A stretch of 64,000 bases of DNA. Origin: Tomocerus qinae (lineage: Eukaryota; Arthropoda; Collembola; Entomobryomorpha; Tomoceridae). A model generated the notes under the pieces. The model saw nothing but the letters and a program-made list of their open reading frames with translations. It was not told the origin of the DNA and did no database searches. How positions within the stretch are numbered: position 1 is the stretch's first letter; every line of letters begins with the position of its first letter. The position numbers and the translations under genes were made by a program. The stretch covers positions 44,640,001 to 44,704,000 of the forward strand of contig CM034546.1 of the NCBI GenBank assembly GCA_020055645.1, written 5' to 3'. Of the stretch, positions 11,765 to 23,581 are shown piece by piece.

Positions 11765-13858
11765 GGCTGAATTTAGGCAGCGGTACCTCGTTGCCGGTGT
11801 TGCCGGTACACATTGTTGCCAAATAACTTTTTTACCGGTGACACCGGCAACACATTCCACATACCCATCTGATTGCCTTTATCACTTAATATGTTGTAAA
11901 ATATAATATAATTAATTAATATAGATCTAGCCGTCCATATAATGCGGATATAGCAAACATGGAACATAACATAAATGAAATAAACAAATTCGACAGTTAT
12001 CATTTAATCAATAAAAATTATTAGGTTATGTTCGTTATAATTCAAATCCGGTAGAATGTCAATTTTCCCCAGATCCCCTCCTTATTTGATTAATTCATTT
12101 AGGTTAGGTTTATTATATCCGCATTATATGGACGGCTAGATCTATATTAATTTATTATGATGGGGCGTAAGTAAAGTAGGTTTTTACTATGGCTCCGTTG
12201 TGTGAACTTAAGACTGCGACAATGAACTTATGGATGACTAAAATGTGACGAGTAACTGATTGACTACTGACAAAATGACCTAACAATAATAACTTAATAG
12301 CAGGACAAGATACTATTTAATTAGGTTTAGTTTATTGACAGCAAACTGAAAAGTAGTTAAAATTACGAAAGACAATTGATTAGTGCTCGCTGAGCAATAG
12401 AGACAGGAATAGAACGTGTTGAATGATCAACGGCTACTTAGCTTCTACATTGAATTGAGAGAGAATACAGATAGGTAGAAAATACATAACGTTAGAAAAT
12501 GAGCTTGGAAAATGGTGGTAGGCAGCGGGAAGTTTGTAAATTCGTTTTCTATTCTAACGTACTAAACATTCCGGCCCCCTTGACACATCAGTGTCAAAAC
12601 AAAATAAATGAATTGAATATGAAAGTATATAGAGTACAGAGAAATAAATGTTTAAGTAAAAGTGTATATATAAATGTCACAATAAATTATTCACTATTAT
12701 CATCGATGGGAAGTGGAGATAATTTTGTGACAGGACGTTTGAAGAGACCAGTTTGGGTTTTGACAGTAACAGCACGAACCAAATTGTCAGATCCAGGATG
12801 AATTTCCACAATTCTTCCTAAACGCCACTGAGACGGAGGAAGAGTTTCATCCTTGATGAGAACAATCATGTCGAGCTTGAGATTCTTTTCGGTTTGCATC
12901 CATTTATTTCTTTGCTGGAGTCGCGTGAGATACTCGCCGGACCAGCGCTTCCAAAAATGTTGAGTAGTAATTGTTGAGTCAATTGCCAACGGGATAATGT
13001 ATTTTGCTTGAGTTGGCAATAGTTCGGCTCAGGAACAGCAGTGATAGGTCTTCCAATGAGAAAATGTCCCGGAGTTAAGGCATTTAGATCATCAGGGTTG
13101 TTAGACTGAGCAGTCAGTGGACGAGAGTTTAGGCAAGCTTCGACTTGCGCCAGTATTGTGATGAATTCTTCGTAGGTGAGATGAACATCTGCAACAACAC
13201 GACGAAGGTGAAATTTGACGGATTTAACGCCAGCTTCCCATAGACCTCCGTAGTGTGGCGCTGCAGGCGGATTGAAATGCCAATGTATTCCTTCGTTGGC
13301 CATGGCACTAGAGACATCATTCTTGAATTTTTGAGAGTTAGTGAGATCCAAAAGTTGTTTCAGTTCTTGATTGGCGCCAACAAAATTTGTGCCGCAGTCG
13401 CTAAACATGTCACTGGGCTTTCCACGACGAGAAACAAATCTTTTGAAGGCGGCGAGAAATGTTTCAGTGGTCATGTCACTTACACATTCCAGGTGAATTG
13501 CCTTAGTAGAGAGGCAAACGAAAAGCACTATGTAATGTTTGATGAGCTTACGTCCGCGACCTTTTCCATCCTTGAGCATAAAAGGTCCAGCGTAGTCCAC
13601 ACCAGAATTATTGAATGGATGAGAGGAATTAACCCGTGCTGTAGGTAAATCTCCCATTCGCTGATGAGATAAATACGTTTTCTATTCTAACGTACTAAAC
13701 AATTATGTATGATACAACATATTAATAAGTGATAAAGGCAATCAGATGGGTATGTGGAATTTGTTGACAGTGTCGCCGGTGTTGCCGGTGTTGTCGGTAA
13801 AAAAGTTATTTGGCAACAATGTGTACCGGCAACGAGGTACCGCTGCCTAAATTCAGCC
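11765..13858. mobile_element. Foldback/MULE-like element with long inverted ends and 9-bp target duplication
   Basis: The ends are inverted copies beginning GGCTGAATTTAGGCAGC. The left arm 11765-11952 pairs with a right arm now split into 12112-12157 and 13706-13858, about 185 bases per arm, rich in repeated TTGCCGGTG. The perfect direct repeat GGGCACGTA flanks it (11756-11764 and 13859-13867). Long inverted ends with a 9-bp target duplication are typical of Mutator-type/foldback elements. No transposase is inside, so it is non-autonomous. Without the BEL/Pao copy nested in its right arm it would be about 550 bases. It sits in an intron of the P-like gene. Confidence 0.82.
12158..13701 (-). 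mobile_element. Broken BEL/Pao retrotransposon copy nested in the foldback element
   Basis: Parts seen: one LTR (about 12158-12568, TG...CA), the integrase end of pol (core motifs such as GVDYAGPF, SDCGTNFVGA and PHYGGLWEAGVKSVK, followed by the BEL-type C-terminal region), and a short piece of the other LTR at the right edge. ATTA flanks both sides (12154-12157 and 13702-13705), as expected for the family's short target duplication. It is broken and most of the element is absent. It belongs to a different family from the 54-61 kb copy. It is younger than the foldback element that it interrupts. Confidence 0.78.
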
Positions 13859-15127
13859 GGGCACGTATTGTGGACAGACACCAGCAATATAAATATTGTT
13901 ATTACTAGTGTAAATGGTATTGTAGTGGTTCATTATAGACACAACATAGCTGTAGAAATTATGAATATAGTATGAATACTATCGAGTTGAATTATAGAAA
14001 ACTTTTCTTAAAAATAAAATAGCGTTATATTATGGGCAGACATAATTTCTGTAATAATGTCGTAATAGTAAAATAAATTAATATAAAATTACCTCATCCC
14101 TTTGGCAGACTTGCTTTGTGCTAATTTGACTGCATGGTACATTGTCATTTTTAATTCTTTCGAGACATTTAACTTGTTCGGTTGTTTTAACAACGAAGAA
14201 CGATTAATATCTTTTAGAGAATTTTCTAACGTTTTGATTTTAGTCTTCATTTTATCTAATTTTTTATAAAGTCCTGTGGTTCTTCTTTTGAAACACTTTA
14301 GTTTTGCAGCCATTTGTTTTTTCAGATCCACTTGTTTTTGTGACTTGCTTTTTATCATGTTTTATTTTCGAAGTAAACAGTTACTTAACATTCTACACGG
14401 TTTACAAATATTCATATCCGCAATAATTTTTTCGCACGTTATGGAAAACCATTTCTTGTTCACCAATTTTCCAGTACAGTGGCTGTTCACGTTTTCATAC
14501 CCACTTACCCCTTTACAAAAATGGCTGTTTAGGACTTTCTCAAAAACAGTTGTTACGAATTCCTTAGTTGTCAATTCTTCCGGTTTGTCGTTACAGAAAT
14601 ATCCAGTAACATCTTCCTCTTCAAAGTAAACTTTAACGTTATCTTGACTAGTTATCTAAAATCCAAATTAAATTGCAATACATACTTTTCTGCAAATAGT
14701 ATTTCTTGCACATTTGGAATTACTTAATATTTTGATAACACTATAATTCCTCGATTGAAGCAGAGTGATTAAATAAATACTCAATTAGAAATGTCTGAAT
14801 GAGTGATAAAACTTACCAGTAAACATTTTTCAATCTTACAGCAGTCGTTAATCGTTATTTTAAATAATTGAAATGCAATGCCATTGTTCATATTTTGAGT
14901 GGCTGTCCAGTCAGGGTATTCAGCACAAATCGATTGCAGGTCACATAAAGTTAATTTTGGGTTCAAATCGACATTATTATTGAATTGAACTGTTTCACTT
15001 TCCATATTGCAACTTAATTTAGGTTTTTTCTTTGGTACCGTAGTAATTGTTGCCCGAATAGCCGGTAATTTTCTTTTCGGAGGAGAATTCAGTTGCCTGT
15101 AAGACGGGAGTCCTTGAAAAACAATTT

Positions 15128-15200
15128 ACTATATCTTTCTTAATTTCAGTAAAAACCCATGACCTAATTATCAAGCCATTTGAAGCTAGTATATATAGTG
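15128..15200 (+). promoter_or_regulatory. Cystatin 1 promoter
   Basis: Shared upstream block TTAATTTCAGTAAAAACCC, then ATGACCTAATTA, followed by TATATATAG at 15190, about 107 bases before the ATG. The same block recurs before all six cystatin genes. Confidence 0.65.
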
Positions 15201-15296
15201 TATATTTTACCCTAAAAATTCATTCTGAAAAAGTTTATTTTTCGAATAAAATTTACAAAGTATCTCCAATTTTACCAACAATTTGGGCATTCCAGT

Positions 15297-15876
15297 ATGC
15301 AGACATTTACGCTTTTGTTCGTTTTGGGTACCGCACTATCCTGTGTGTTTGCTGTAAGAGATTTTTGAATGAACCCTTTTTTAAACTTATAAATTATTAA
15401 GTCAATCAACACAAAATTCTGACAATAATTTGTATGACATTAAGCACATGATTAAATATTTTTAGGCTCCCAAATATGGACCAACGGAAAATTTATCTGA
15501 TGACTATTTCAATGCTGGTCCAGAGTTTTCAGCTTACTACGTCAAAGTTGGCAATGATATCAAAGCTAAAGCTAACGAACTCTTGCGTAGTGATGAAGAT
15601 AACGAAAGCCCAATTGATCGCCATGAAAGTCCAATAGCTATGTCGTACAGAAAACAAGAAGTTGTTGAAGATGGGGGTGAATCTGGAACATTGTACTACA
15701 TCAAAACCAGACTAGGGGATTACATTTTTCACGTCAAGCTATTACAAAATAGTAACTATGATCTTATCGTAGAGGGTGTCAAAGGACCAGTGGGTGAATC
15801 TGATCCCATCGAAAGTTTCGATCTCGACGTTGAACCTGAATGGCATAGTTCATTTAATTACATTTCAAAACTATAA
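15297..15876 (+). CDS. Secreted stefin-like cystatin 1 (altered inhibitory loop)
   Basis: Exons 15297-15353 and 15466-15876 join in phase 0 and give 155 aa. Exon 1 is exactly the signal peptide MQTFTLLFVLGTALSCVFA. Exon 2 carries the cystatin fold signature GTLYYIKTRLGDYIFHVKLL, like the stefin V-A-G-T-x-Y-F-I-K strand. The papain-binding loop, normally QxVxG, reads QEVVEDGG, and the N-terminal Gly pair of inhibitory cystatins is missing. Relative to cystatins 3, 5 and 6 the C-terminus is longer and ends in an acidic/aromatic tail. Family role: reversible inhibition of C1 cysteine proteases. Here strong inhibition is doubtful, and a changed target is possible (inference). It is the closest paralogue of cystatin 2, 600 bases downstream. 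AATAAA and a conserved AAATTGGATTAAC block follow at about 15902-15920. Confidence 0.82.
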
Positions 15877-16375
15877 ATAGCATTTTTGTTACGTTCGTTG
15901 AAATAAAATAAATTGGATTAACAATACAGCAATAATTTTTTGGCCGTGTGAATAATATTCTACTAAATAATATAAATCTACCACTCACTATCGCATCGGC
16001 ATTATGGAAAACTCAATAAATTGTTATTGTTTATAATACTGCATACTTAATGCATTGGTAATAGTTGTTTGTCAGTCTGCGTACTTTTTATGTATATGCG
16101 TAGATATTTATTACTCTCATTTGAGAAGATTTATTTACGTGTGCTTCATTTAGCCATGCCATAATATTATGTTGTTATTGTTCGATTTTGGTATCGACTG
16201 CAAAGTTCAATTATTTCATTATATCTCGAATCTCATATTATTTATATGTTCTACTACTAGAAATAATCTAAATCAGTTTTCACCAAAAGTAAAAACAAGT
16301 ATAGAATAGCATACAAATCACATTTAAAGTAATTATAAAACAATTTACTATAGATTTCTTATTTTCAGTGGAAAC

Positions 16376-16418
16376 TCATGACCTAATTACCAAGCCATCT
16401 GAAGGTAGTATATATAGT
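16376..16418 (+). promoter_or_regulatory. Cystatin 2 promoter
   Basis: CTCATGACCTAATTACCAAG followed by TATATATAG at 16409, 106 bases before the ATG; same layout as cystatin 1. Confidence 0.65.
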
Positions 16419-16514
16419 GTGTATTTCATCCTAAAAATTCATTCTGAGAAGTTTTATTTTTCAAAATAAATTTACAAGTATCTCTAATTTTACCAAAAAT
16501 TTGTGCTTTCCAGT

Positions 16515-17088
16515 ATGCATACGTTTACGCCTTTGTTCGTCTTGGGTATTGCATTATCCTGTGCATTTGCGGTAAGAGATTTTTAAATGAACCCTTTTTC
16601 CTTTTCTTAAACTTATAAATCATTAAGTCAATCAACACAAAGTTCTGATAATTGCTTGTGTGAAAATATGAAATATGACACATGATTGTATATTTTTTTA
16701 GGCTCCAAGATATGAACCAACGGAAGAATTATCTGAAGACTATTTCAATGCAGGTCCAGAGTTTTCATCTTACTATGTCAAAGTTGGCAATGATATCAAA
16801 GCTAAAGCTAACCATATTTTGCGTCTTCTTCAAATTAACGATAATCCAATCGATCGCTACGAAAGTCCAATCGCTTTATCGTACAAAAAACAAAGTGTTG
16901 ATGATGAAATCGGAACCGGAACATTGTACTACATCAAAACCAGACTCGGGGAGTACTATTTCCACGTTAAATTATTGCAAAATAGTAATTATAATCTTAT
17001 CGTGGAGGGTATCAAAGGACCAGTAGATGAGTCTGATCCCATCGATGATGGTGGATATTTCCTTTTCCAGGAGGCTACTGAAAAATAA
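16515..17088 (+). CDS. Secreted stefin-like cystatin 2 (altered inhibitory loop)
   Basis: Exons 16515-16571 and 16702-17088 give 147 aa. The signal peptide MHTFTPLFVLGIALSCAFA is again exactly exon 1. The body GTLYYIKTRLGEYYFHVKLL matches cystatin 1 closely. The loop reads QSVDDEIG instead of QxVxG, and the N-terminal Gly pair is absent (YEPTEELSEDYF). Its tail (DDGGYFLFQEATEK) differs from that of cystatin 1 after a shared SDPI. Cystatins 1 and 2 form a recently duplicated pair with parallel loss of the inhibitory motif, which favours a shared changed role over random decay, because both frames stay open and both splice sites are intact. Confidence 0.82.
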
Positions 17089-19200
17089 ACACGCCTTTTC
17101 TGTTACCTCACATTTATTCAGTCGAAAATGTTCTAGTTCTCATTTTCTGTATAGCATAATAATATATGCTATATAGCATAACAACGTTACTTGTCGTTTC
17201 TTTTCTAACTGATTTTGATTTGTACTTGATTGTGACTTGAATTTTTATTTCAATATTATTAACATTTTTGTAACGTTCATTAGATAAATAGAGATTTGAG
17301 AAATAAATTGGATTAACAGTTCAGTAATAATTTTTTTGGCCCAGTGAATATATATTCTTAGACCAGACCTACTCAATAATATAAATATAAGAAAATCACG
17401 CCCTATCGGCACATATGAAAAACTTAGCCACATTATATGCATTACTTTTAGCCATATATATTACTTAACTTGTTGCTAAATTGTATCAATATACATCGAC
17501 TCAAATAAACAGTCTAATACTAATACAACGCATGAAATTAATTTTTTATGTATAAGTTTGTCCTAACTGAGCCAATTGTGGTTATTGGTATTTTCTTGTT
17601 GTAAAATTGGTTACATTGAATATTCAAAGTATAATGAACACCTTTGTGACAATAAATATCCCCCTTGGTATGCATTATGGAAATCATGTAAAATTTTGTC
17701 ATAAAAATCTGTAATTCTATTGGTTAAAGCAAAGTGCATTTAACAAAGAGACTTTTGACTTCGATTTGCTTGACGATTGTCATTTGGAGTGAAGGCAATA
17801 GTAAACGATTCTAATCCAAATTACAGAAGGGTTGATAGTTTAAAATAGTATCATTATGTTTGACAGCCCTTGAACCGACTTTTCGAATTTTATATATATA
17901 TATTGTTGACGGAAGTTTACAAATGGAACTGGAAATATTTGTTTTGGGATTGGAAAATTTGTAAATCTTACACCGATTCCGATTACAGTTAAATCTTTTA
18001 AAATTTTAAATCTATCAAGCTTTTTTCGTAATTATTATTCTTATTGGAATTCATAGAATTTTCTTCAAATGCCGTAAAATGAAATCCAAGAATAAAATTA
18101 ATATTGTTAGACACCTATTTTAATTATTCCATAATATATTCCATATATATAAAGGCTTTTATTGCCACTGACCTTACAATTAAGGCTTGCCACAAAGAAC
18201 ACAGTAATAAGAAATATTAACTATTTTAACAAATACAAATAAAGTAGATTATACATTATGAGCTATTAGCATATTATAAAAAATAAAAATATTATATTAT
18301 ATAAAATATATTATAAAAATATTATAAAAATTAGCTTCAAAATTCGTAAGATATAGCTCCTTAACAATAAAAAAGGCAACAATCTACCTTTCATTTGGCG
18401 ATTGAAATTGATTCATTTCCACTTTTTGTTTGTTAGTTGAAATGGTCTTAATCCAATGAACAACAAGGTGGAGGCCATAACCACCGACAAACAAATAATA
18501 TAGTGGATTAAGGCCTTTTCCATCCTTAAGGGACAATAATATTATGTTGTAAAAGTTTTGACGCCTAGCTTCTTCTTTTGATTGCATTTTGGATTATTTA
18601 TACAAGAATTTCCTACATGACATTCTAATATATTATTATCCACAAAATCACTAAAAACTTTAAACTATAAACATGAAATTAAATACATGATTGGAACTAA
18701 TCTGAAATCAAACGACACTGGACCTCTTTAGCAGAGAAAATAATTGAAATAATAAATCAGTTTCCAGTAGTTCTTGTAAAACTGTAAATAAGTTGTTGAA
18801 ATCTTTTGTACGCCAAACCTATATAATATACATGCACTGCACCATGCACGTATTCGTTAAGGGAACGTGGGGCGTTTAATTCCCCTTTAATCTTAGAAAA
18901 TTTTTTTCCAAAAAAGACAAAATTGTTTCGCTTAGTCATTATTTTTGGTTTGACAAATTTCTGCATATGTGCACGTAACAGTGCGTTAATAAATTATATT
19001 ATATCCAATTTTGATGTTTTACTACTTATCTTGAAAATATGTTTAAAATTTACTTAATACCATTTTTTGTTGTGTTTCATATCATTTATTTGTTCTACGA
19101 CTTGGAATAAACTATGAAAATAAACTATGGAATCTAAACTAAGATCAGCATACTAATGACAATGACGATAATTACAAAACGATTTACTACAATTTCTTAA
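17089..19200. other. Cystatin 2-3 spacer
   Basis: Starts with the shared cystatin 3' block (AAATTGGATTAACAG at about 17305). The part from about 18040 to 19200 aligns with 30360-30800, upstream of cystatin 5, so it belongs to the duplication unit. It contains one small open frame, listed separately, and otherwise nothing coding. Confidence 0.45.
18384..18587 (-). CDS. Small unrecognised open frame, one possible membrane segment
   Basis: 67 aa with an ATG start. A charged N-terminus (MQSKEEARRQNFYN) is followed by a hydrophobic stretch around NPLYYLFVGGYGLHLVVHW, then a polar tail; this would suit a small membrane protein. The end coincides with a donor-like AAAG/GTAGAT, so it could be an exon. 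The aligned segment before cystatin 5 (about 30590-30640) retains only decayed traces of the same start, so this may be a passenger fragment rather than a live gene. I do not recognise it. Confidence 0.25.
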   Translation of the reverse strand: MQSKEEARRQNFYNIILLSLKDGKGLNPLYYLFVGGYGLHLVVHWIKTISTNKQKVEMNQFQSPNER

Positions 19201-19211
19201 CTTCAGTAAAA

Positions 19212-19258
19212 TCCCATGACCTAATTACCAAACCACCTTAAGAAGGTAGTATATAAAG
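19212..19258 (+). promoter_or_regulatory. Cystatin 3 promoter
   Basis: TCCCATGACCTAATTACCAA followed by TATATAAAG at 19250, 110 bases before the ATG. Confidence 0.65.
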
Positions 19259-19359
19259 TGTGTGTAGTTTCCCGATAAAACTTCATTCTGAGACGATTTC
19301 ACTTTTTAAATTATTTTTCAAAATATCTGCAATTTTACCGGCTATTTAGCACCTCCAAT

Positions 19360-19863
19360 ATGAAGAAGTTTGTCCTTTTGTTCGTTTTTGGTACTGCGAT
19401 ATCGTGTGTGTTTGCGGTAATATGTTTTACATTACTTATTTTACATGGCCAGACATTTAAATCATGAGATAATGAAAATAAAATTCTGATAAATATTTGC
19501 ATTAAACTAAACGAATAATTAAAGTAAAATACTTTATAGTTTCAAACACTAGGAGGATTATCTGCAGTTGAAAACCCAGCAAATGAAGAGATTCAAGCTT
19601 ATATTAAATCTACCAGCGGAGATATCAAAGCTAAAGCCGCCTTAGCTCTTGGACTTAAATCTGGAGCTGTATTCGGTGACGAAGTTCCACTCGCTTTGGC
19701 GTTCAAAACTCAAACTGTGGCTGGAACATTTTACTATGTCAAAACTTGGCTCGGACGTCGCATTTTCCATGTCAAACTATTGCAAGATCTTAAGGGGAAT
19801 CTCTCCGTTTCAGCGGTTAAAGTAGTAGTGGATATAAATGAACCCATTGAATATTTCTATTAA
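19360..19863 (+). CDS. Secreted stefin-like cystatin 3 (canonical QTVAG loop)
   Basis: Exons 19360-19416 and 19540-19863 give 126 aa. Exon 1 encodes the signal peptide MKKFVLLFVFGTAISCVFA. The mature chain begins FQTLGGLSA, giving the conserved N-terminal Gly pair (residues 24-25). The first hairpin loop QTVAG is at 77-81, followed by the strand TFYYVKTWLGRRIFHVKLL. It ends EPIEYFY, comparable to the D-E-L-T-Y-F end of stefins. No Cys remain in the mature chain, so no disulphides, as in stefins; yet it is secreted, unlike vertebrate stefins. Predicted to be an active cysteine-protease inhibitor (family inference); candidate roles are the gut, the cuticle or defence, and the sequence does not say which. 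Confidence 0.88.
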
Positions 19864-21470
19864 CCCGGTTATACTGAAAGATGAAAACGTCTGCTAATCA
19901 CGTCTTCTCGGCTACGTTATATTTATTCATGGCGAAAATGTAATAGTTCTAATTTTCTGGTATTAGCATACTAACATAAAACCCTTTTTTGTAGTTTCTA
20001 TTAACTTGATTTTGACTTAAATTTAAATTCAACCTCTATAAATATCATTTTTGTTAAGATGATTGAATTAACAATAAATTGGATTAACTGTTCAGCAATA
20101 TTTTTTGACTATGTGAATAATAATATTACATAACTATTAGCATTTGGCCTACTAAATAGTATAAATAAGTATTCCAAGAGCTAATCAGATTTTTGGAAAT
20201 CCCAACATTATTAACGTTGTTTGATTTTATGCTCTATAATTAATGCAGTGGTAATTGTTAAATTTTTGCATGTTAGACTGTGAAATGTATATTATATACA
20301 CATTTGCATTATTATCATTCCCATTTCACCATATAAATATACTTGTCACATTTTGCCCCATGCAAAAAGTTGCTGGTGACCCTCATTTTGTCATCCAATT
20401 TCCAATGCATAAGAGTTGCATTATGCATTGTGTAAAGATGAGTTAAAAGTAAAATTATAACAGTAATTCTTCGTAATAATCATATAGATGTTTTATCTTC
20501 ATACTAGCTGTAACCCAGCACGCATGTAACCTAAGTGCACTAGAAAATTTTTGAAATATGGAAACCTTCTCATTGGTACAACCATACTGACATACAATTA
20601 ACGGAATTATTCATTGCCCTTGGGTCAGTTTACGTTTATAGTAGTGATCATGATGCCTTTGGAATAGGGTACTAGCTAATCTCTGTAATTTTACAAAGGA
20701 ACGAAAGTATTTGTTTTAGGGATCGAAAATTAAGAGATCTTAGGTCAAAATTATGATCATTAGTTGCAAACTTCCTAACTGTTCCTTTGAGAGTTTATGG
20801 GATGTACCTCTAACGCAAGCAAGCATAAAATTATTATTAGCAGAGATAACTTTCCATTATTCAAGCACAATTGATCAATTAATTGAACTCAATATGGCAC
20901 TCAATTTCATTTTTGTTAAAAAATTTACTGCCGTTGTAATTGGGATACATACACCTACATCTGTTTAGCTAGCGTTACTTCATAGGATCTGTTCTAAGAT
21001 GAATTTCATACATAGCAATCATTCCCTTTCTAATTGTATTATTTACATTACTATAACCATGCATTTCCTTTGATATTCTAATTATGTCTAATATATTATT
21101 TTTAAGATTGCAAGGAAATTAAATAATAAACCTCAAATGAAAGACACGACTTTAGCTAATCTGAATAAATAAGATGCTAAAATTCCTAGGAAGAACAACA
21201 ATTGTAATAATATATCAATTTCTAGTAATACTTCTAAATCTGTCAATAGTAATCTTTTTCACCTCAAACCCATAAACAGTACCTCATTAAATTTTATTAA
21301 TTTTGAAATACTTATTCCAAAGATGTAATTTAGTTAATGAGATAATTTTCTTAATTTTTTGTCTTACAATTTAAAATAAATAATCTGTAAAAATTATCTA
21401 AAATAAAAACTAAAAGATATATAACCACACAAATCACATTCAATAGGTAATTACAAAGTAATTTGTTACA
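19864..21470. other. Cystatin 3-4 spacer
   Basis: Begins with the shared 3' block (AAATTGGATTAACTG near 20075). The part 20690-21340 is the duplication-unit flank also seen at 7860-8640. No gene seen. Confidence 0.45.
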
Positions 21471-21490
21471 ATTTATTCATTTAAGTAAAA

Positions 21491-21544
21491 CCCCATGACC
21501 TAATTTTCAGACCAATTGTAGTTTGTATAAATAGAGTTTATTTT
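21491..21544 (+). promoter_or_regulatory. Cystatin 4 promoter
   Basis: CCCCATGACCTAATTTTCAG followed by TATAAATAG at 21536, 90 bases before the ATG. Confidence 0.62.
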
Positions 21545-21625
21545 CACTACCCAAAATCAGTCAGAGGTTGTTTGTCAATCAACTTAATTTTTTTGGATTC
21601 ACTGTAACGATTTGGGCATTTCAGT

Positions 21626-22139
21626 ATGGAGAAGCTTACTCTTTTGTTTGTGTTGGGTTTTGCATTACCCTGTGTGTTTGCAAAAGTAATGTATAAATAA
21701 ATATATAAATTAATCCAATTCTCAAACCTATATCAAAGTTAATTTCGGATAATTACTGGCAGAAAGCTTATAACATTTACTAACAATCATAAAAATATTT
21801 CTTTAGCGTTCAATACCACCATTTGGATTATTATTTCGTGGTGAAATTGTAGCAGATCCAGAGATTAAAGGATATGTCAATTCATTAAGCAAGGAAATCA
21901 GAGAGGAAATAGTCAAAGGAGCGGGACTTAGGGAAGATCAACTTGATGACGACGATAAATTCAACGCTATGTGGTACATAACTCAAACGGTGGCTGATGA
22001 AACCTTTTACTTCATCAAAATTGCTCTTGACCCTTCTACTTTTTTCCACGTCAAAGTATTGCGAGATATTAATGGGAATCTCTCCGTTGTAGCGGTTAAA
22101 GGACCACTGAATGCAGTAGATATACTCAAATATTTCTAA
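21626..22139 (+). CDS. Secreted stefin-like cystatin 4 (divergent)
   Basis: Exons 21626-21685 and 21807-22139 join in phase 0 and give 130 aa. The signal peptide is MEKLTLLFVLGFALPCVFAK; this exon has one extra codon before the donor. The mature part starts RSIPPFGLLFRGEI, with one Gly where other copies have two. The loop reads QTVADETFYFIKIAL, so the Gly of QxVxG has become Asp-Glu. The strand TFFHVKVLRDINGNLSVVAVKGPL follows, and the end LKYF is shortened. An acidic DQLDDDDKFNAMWY insert-like segment sits before the loop. Reading frame and splice sites are intact, so it is probably expressed; inhibitory strength is uncertain. Confidence 0.8.
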
Positions 22140-22896
22140 TAGCCCGATTATATTTAAAGATGTTACCGCCTGCCAATCACGCCTTATCGGTTACCTTATT
22201 GATTTAATCAGACGAAAACGTTTTACTTCCCATTTTCTGGTATAGATTCTAGTATTTATTACAACCTTTCTTGTGGCTAATACAAAATAAATTTGAATTT
22301 TATAAATTAACATTTTTGTTATGTTCTTTGATTATTTGATTTGATAAAAATAAATTGAATTTACAGCTCAGCAATAATTTTTTCTTGCCGTGTGAATAAT
22401 ATTTTTGTCTTCGTCATACTAAATAATATTATTGGCATACCAAGCGCTATGGGCAATTTGGAAAACTAAAAAATATAATGAAACGTAAATGAATTGATGC
22501 AAGTTTTAGTTTCCGCTGCCTTCTAACGAAGGAAGCTGTGACTTATGCCATAAATAAAAATATAAATAAATAAAATAATATAATGATATTGTTTATGCTC
22601 TATATTTAATGCATTGTAATTGTTGCATGTCAAACGCCATATTAGGTACATACATAATTATTATTCTCATTTAACCACATTTGTAACATTAAGTCCATAT
22701 AAAGTTATATGAAAATAGGACGTTTTGGAATTGACGTCTTCTTTTATGGATCATCATTCCATCATAGGACTCCCATGCAAAAAGATGCAGATTAACTAGT
22801 CTTCCAATTTCCAATACATACTATACACATGATGTAAGGCTGAATTAAATAAAATTATAGCAGCAATTCTTCTTAACAATCATACGTATTAATTAT
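22140..22896. other. Cystatin 4 downstream region
   Basis: Shared cystatin 3' block near 22350 (AAATTGAATTTACAG). After that AT-rich sequence with no gene. Confidence 0.4.
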
Positions 22897-23054
22897 CAAG
22901 CACGTATCTAGAAATTTGACCTAAGGGGGCTCACCAAAATATATTGATAAAATTATGGCATATTCGCGAACATTTTTTGGATTTTTAACCTTATTTGACA
23001 AAAAAAATTGCCTGGATACATAGTGGGACCCGCCCCCCTCTGGATACGTGCTTG
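22897..23054. mobile_element. Short MITE-like element with 16-bp inverted ends
   Basis: Left end CAAGCACGTATCTAGA and right end (reverse complement) CAAGCACGTATCCAGA differ by one base and bound 158 bases with G/C runs next to both ends. No open frame inside. A clear target duplication was not found, so the superfamily stays open. Confidence 0.6.
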
Positions 23055-23235
23055 CGTATTATCAATTATCATTAATATTAATCTTCTTATCATGTAAGTA
23101 TTCTCAACTTATATTTCAATTAATGACAACTATCTAATGGTTTCATTTCAGGGAAGACAAAAACTATCCATTGTTAATATCAAGTAAAATTTATAACGGA
23201 ATGACATTTTTTTAAATCTGATTCTGAAGCCAATC

Positions 23236-23445
23236 AGTCCTGGATGTGAATGGGGCAAAGTTTTCAAAACTTTTCCCGTTCACAAATGTGACCGCGATGT
23301 GAATGGGAAAAGTTTTCAAAACTTTTCCGGTTCACAAATGTGACCGGGATGTGAATGGGAAAGGTTTTAAAAACTTTCCCCATTCACAAATGTGACCCGG
23401 ATGTGATCGGGAAAAGTTTTAAATCATTTTCCAATTCTAACAGAT
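23236..23445. repeat. Four-copy tandem repeat of about 53 bases, each copy a small palindrome
   Basis: The units begin GATGTGAATGGG, contain the self-complementary GGAAAAGTTTTCAAAACTTTTCC type core, and end TTCACAAATGTGACC. Four units in a row, the last degraded. The core can form a hairpin in each unit. Confidence 0.8.
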
Positions 23446-23581
23446 AGAACCAGCATGCCAATGGTGATACATTTGGCATTTTAAAATACACTCTCTGCTG
23501 TTTTGATATCCAGTACCCTCAAACATTATTATCCCATGATATCATCGTGTTGGTGAAAAGGATAAAACAGAGATGAAATAC

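Larger units (their letters stand above)
9268..15113 (-). pseudogene. P-element-like transposase gene, dead, split over about eight exons
   Basis: Exons on the minus strand, by splice signals: about 15113-14817, 14655-14093, 11695-11310, 11230-11033, 10762-10613, 10555-10382, 10309-10091, 10022-9268. Diagnostic P-transposase motifs occur in order: a coiled-coil Lys-rich segment; KSPAAYNPLRESKLLPLPH; CLIFDEIQL; QLADHALVLLY; AAFATKGAAKGTVLQ; VICDGAKPNKSFWKGFGI; SLRVTLQSTIDIIRFL then YVLTAKLNQDCLE; FFGLIRAAGGREDHPTVDTF. It is broken: an in-frame stop between the second-exon blocks, frameshifts near the KSPAAYN and MKNK segments, and another near AGYMAHRWS. No C2CH THAP finger exon precedes it, so the 5' end is truncated at the edge of the cystatin promoter (about 15113). 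The 2.4-kb third intron (counting from the 5' end, between 14093 and 11695) contains the foldback insertion. Terminal inverted repeats were not found. The role was cut-and-paste transposition (family). Confidence 0.85.

Noticed and set aside
13253-13648. A 131-codon plus-strand frame
   Set aside because: Antisense to the BEL/Pao integrase fragment.
22880-23070. A target duplication around the short MITE
   Set aside because: The flanks CGTATTAATTAT and CGTATTATCAATTAT resemble each other but do not form a clean direct repeat at the element ends.
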